Origin: Pythium myriotylum
Taxonomy: Eukaryota > Oomycota > Peronosporomycetes > Pythiales > Pythiaceae
Direction: 5' to 3'
DNA length: 64,000 bases
Assembly (NCBI GenBank): GCA_023091665.1
Contig: JALJCQ010000007.1
Location: forward strand, 1,054,001 to 1,118,000
Shown here: positions 62,799-64,000 of the stretch, piece after piece
Numbering within the stretch: position 1 is the first letter of the stretch
Layout of the letters: every line of letters begins with the position of its first letter
Notes under the pieces: model-generated
What the model saw: only the letters and a program-made list of their open reading frames with translations
Databases searched by the model: none
Told to the model about the DNA's origin: nothing
Program-made: the position numbers and the translations under genes

Positions 62799-64000
62799 AT
62801 GTCCAGCCGAGCAGCAAGCCGACCACCATCCCAGCCAACCTCTTACGCTACCTTCACTGGTGCCCCACCTGAAGCCGCTAATGAATTCGATGTAGCATCG
62901 CTGCATCCTCAACGCGAAGCTTCATGGATCTCTCGTATGCTGCTCCTGTGGGTCTCCCCGTTGATGCAGCTTGGAAATGAGCGGCATATTACCGAGCATG
63001 ATATCTGGCCGCTGCAGCATCAGCATCAGTCCAACTACGTCGCTGTACGCTTCGGGGAGGATTATTCCACTAGTGGTTCCCTGGTCGTCGCTTTTCTGAA
63101 GTCGTTCGGAGGTCGCTTTGCTCTCACGGGATTTGCGTCTTTTATCGCCGCAATATGCAGCCTTATTGGACCACTCGTGTTGAATCAAGTTGTATCGGCA
63201 CTCACTTCGACCTCGTACAACATCTCGTCGCTTCTGTGGTGGATCGGTTTTCTCTTTGTTGCCCAGATAGTCCAAGCGCTGGCGGACAACTACGTCACGT
63301 TCGACTCGCAGGTCATGGCTATCCAATTCACTGGAGCAGTCAAACACCTGATTTATCAGAAGGCGATGTTGTTAAATTCCGATGCACGACGGCAAAAGAC
63401 GGTCGGTGAGATTACCACGTTGTACACTATGGACTGTGCACACATGATCCGCACTATCAGCATCGGGCACCAGCTTTGGATCCTGCCGCTTCAAATCATC
63501 GCCGTTAGCGCTCTGCTCTTTTGGTTCCTGGGCGTTGCATCTTTCGCCGGCATCGCTTTGATCACCCTTGTGCTCTACATGAACCACAATTTCTCGTCAA
63601 CAATCCAGAAGCTGCAGGTCCAGTTCACAAAGATCAAGGATGTGCGTGTCAAGAAAGTCACAGAGACTTTTCGATCAATCAGCATGGTCAAGTTCAGTAG
63701 CTGGGAAGCACGTATGGAAGAACGGATCTCTGAAGCAAGAAAGGCTGAGGTTGACAGCATCATGGGATACTTCAGACTGGACATTGCACGTACGGTGCTT
63801 ACATCTGGGGCGCCCATCTTTATCAGCGTCGTCACTTTTGCTGTATACACTGGTTTGCTTCGCCATGAGCTATCGCCTTCGCTGGTGTTTACCAGCCTTT
63901 CCCTCTTTCGACTTATCCAGCAGCCACTTCGTCAGATAGCAGGTATCTACTCAACCTTGATTCGAGTTCGCGTCTCGGCCAACCGTATGGCTGAGTTTTT
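62799..64000 (+). CDS. ABCC (MRP-type) ABC transporter, copy F (N-terminal part; continues past right edge)
   Basis: Frame open from ATG at 62799 to the window end (about 400 codons). Starts MSSRAASRPPSQPTSYATFT; the YATF aligns with the same motif of copies A, B and D. Then EASWISRMLLLWVSPLMQLG and TEHDIWPLQ, the usual lead-in to TMD1, followed by membrane helices such as FALTGFASFIAAICSLIGPL and LWILPLQIIAVSALLFWFLG and the cytoplasmic loop DVRVKKVTETFRSISMVKFS. The visible part is intact. It is diverged from all other copies over TMD1; whether its NBDs are homogenised cannot be seen here. Confidence 0.88.
   Translation, partial: MSSRAASRPPSQPTSYATFTGAPPEAANEFDVASLHPQREASWISRMLLLWVSPLMQLGNERHITEHDIWPLQHQHQSNYVAVRFGEDYSTSGSLVVAFLKSFGGRFALTGFASFIAAICSLIGPLVLNQVVSALTSTSYNISSLLWWIGFLFVAQIVQALADNYVTFDSQVMAIQFTGAVKHLIYQKAMLLNSDARRQKTVGEITTLYTMDCAHMIRTISIGHQLWILPLQIIAVSALLFWFLGVASFAGIALITLVLYMNHNFSSTIQKLQVQFTKIKDVRVKKVTETFRSISMVKFSSWEARMEERISEARKAEVDSIMGYFRLDIARTVLTSGAPIFISVVTFAVYTGLLRHELSPSLVFTSLSLFRLIQQPLRQIAGIYSTLIRVRVSANRMAEF

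Noticed and set aside
62122..62838. 238-residue minus-strand frame
   Set aside because: It overlaps the promoter and start of ABCC copy F, has no recognisable domain and a composition inconsistent with its neighbours.
1..64000. tRNA or rRNA genes
   Set aside because: I looked for cloverleaf-like and rRNA-like stretches in the intergenic regions and found none I could support by eye.

Overview
The window looks like nuclear DNA of an oomycete (stramenopile; Phytophthora/Pythium-type). Evidence: GC-rich, tightly packed genes; long single-exon genes mixed with genes carrying short GT-AG introns (about 40-100 bases); START+FYVE proteins typical of oomycetes; expanded ABCC transporters; and at least one promoter matching the oomycete Inr+FPR core element. 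Species cannot be named from sequence alone.

Region 1 (1-28.7 kb) is a housekeeping stretch. It holds the N-terminal two thirds of a VPS13 lipid-transfer protein (minus, running off the left edge), a small basic/coiled-coil gene, two convergent START+FYVE-like paralogues, a CtIP/Sae2 DNA-end-resection factor, a COPI-associated (TVP15-like) membrane protein, a HAUS3-like augmin subunit, an SLC25A51-like mitochondrial NAD carrier, a secreted Gly/Tyr-rich repeat protein, an insulin-degrading enzyme and a START+EDR2_C protein.

Region 2 (29.2-50.4 kb) is an ABCC (MRP-type) transporter array, called here A (29263-33312, minus), B (33900-37928, plus), C (41492-45412, plus) and D (46371-50414, plus, broken by one stop codon). 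The Integrator subunit INTS7 lies between B and C. A and B form a head-to-head inverted repeat with arms of about 4 kb. Between C and D lie a dead copy of the Gly/Tyr-rich gene and an 88-base scrap of ABC gene.

Region 3 (50.6-64 kb) has a tandem pair of mitochondrial PPR-like genes with acidic tails, a kinesin, a further ABCC copy E (minus, pseudogene with three lesions), an internally deleted mariner-like transposon with perfect inverted repeats and TA target duplications, and the start of a sixth ABCC gene F that runs off the right edge.

The most unusual feature is the ABCC array. NBD1, the linker and NBD2 are almost identical between copies, while the transmembrane domains differ in blocks. 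Conversion-like patches are visible, and D and E share the same TCG-to-TAG nonsense codon although their N-terminal halves are very different. This points to recurrent gene conversion in an inverted and direct repeat array, spreading both functional and defective sequence. Splice sites were placed by reading GT-AG signals, frame and family similarity, with no transcript evidence.
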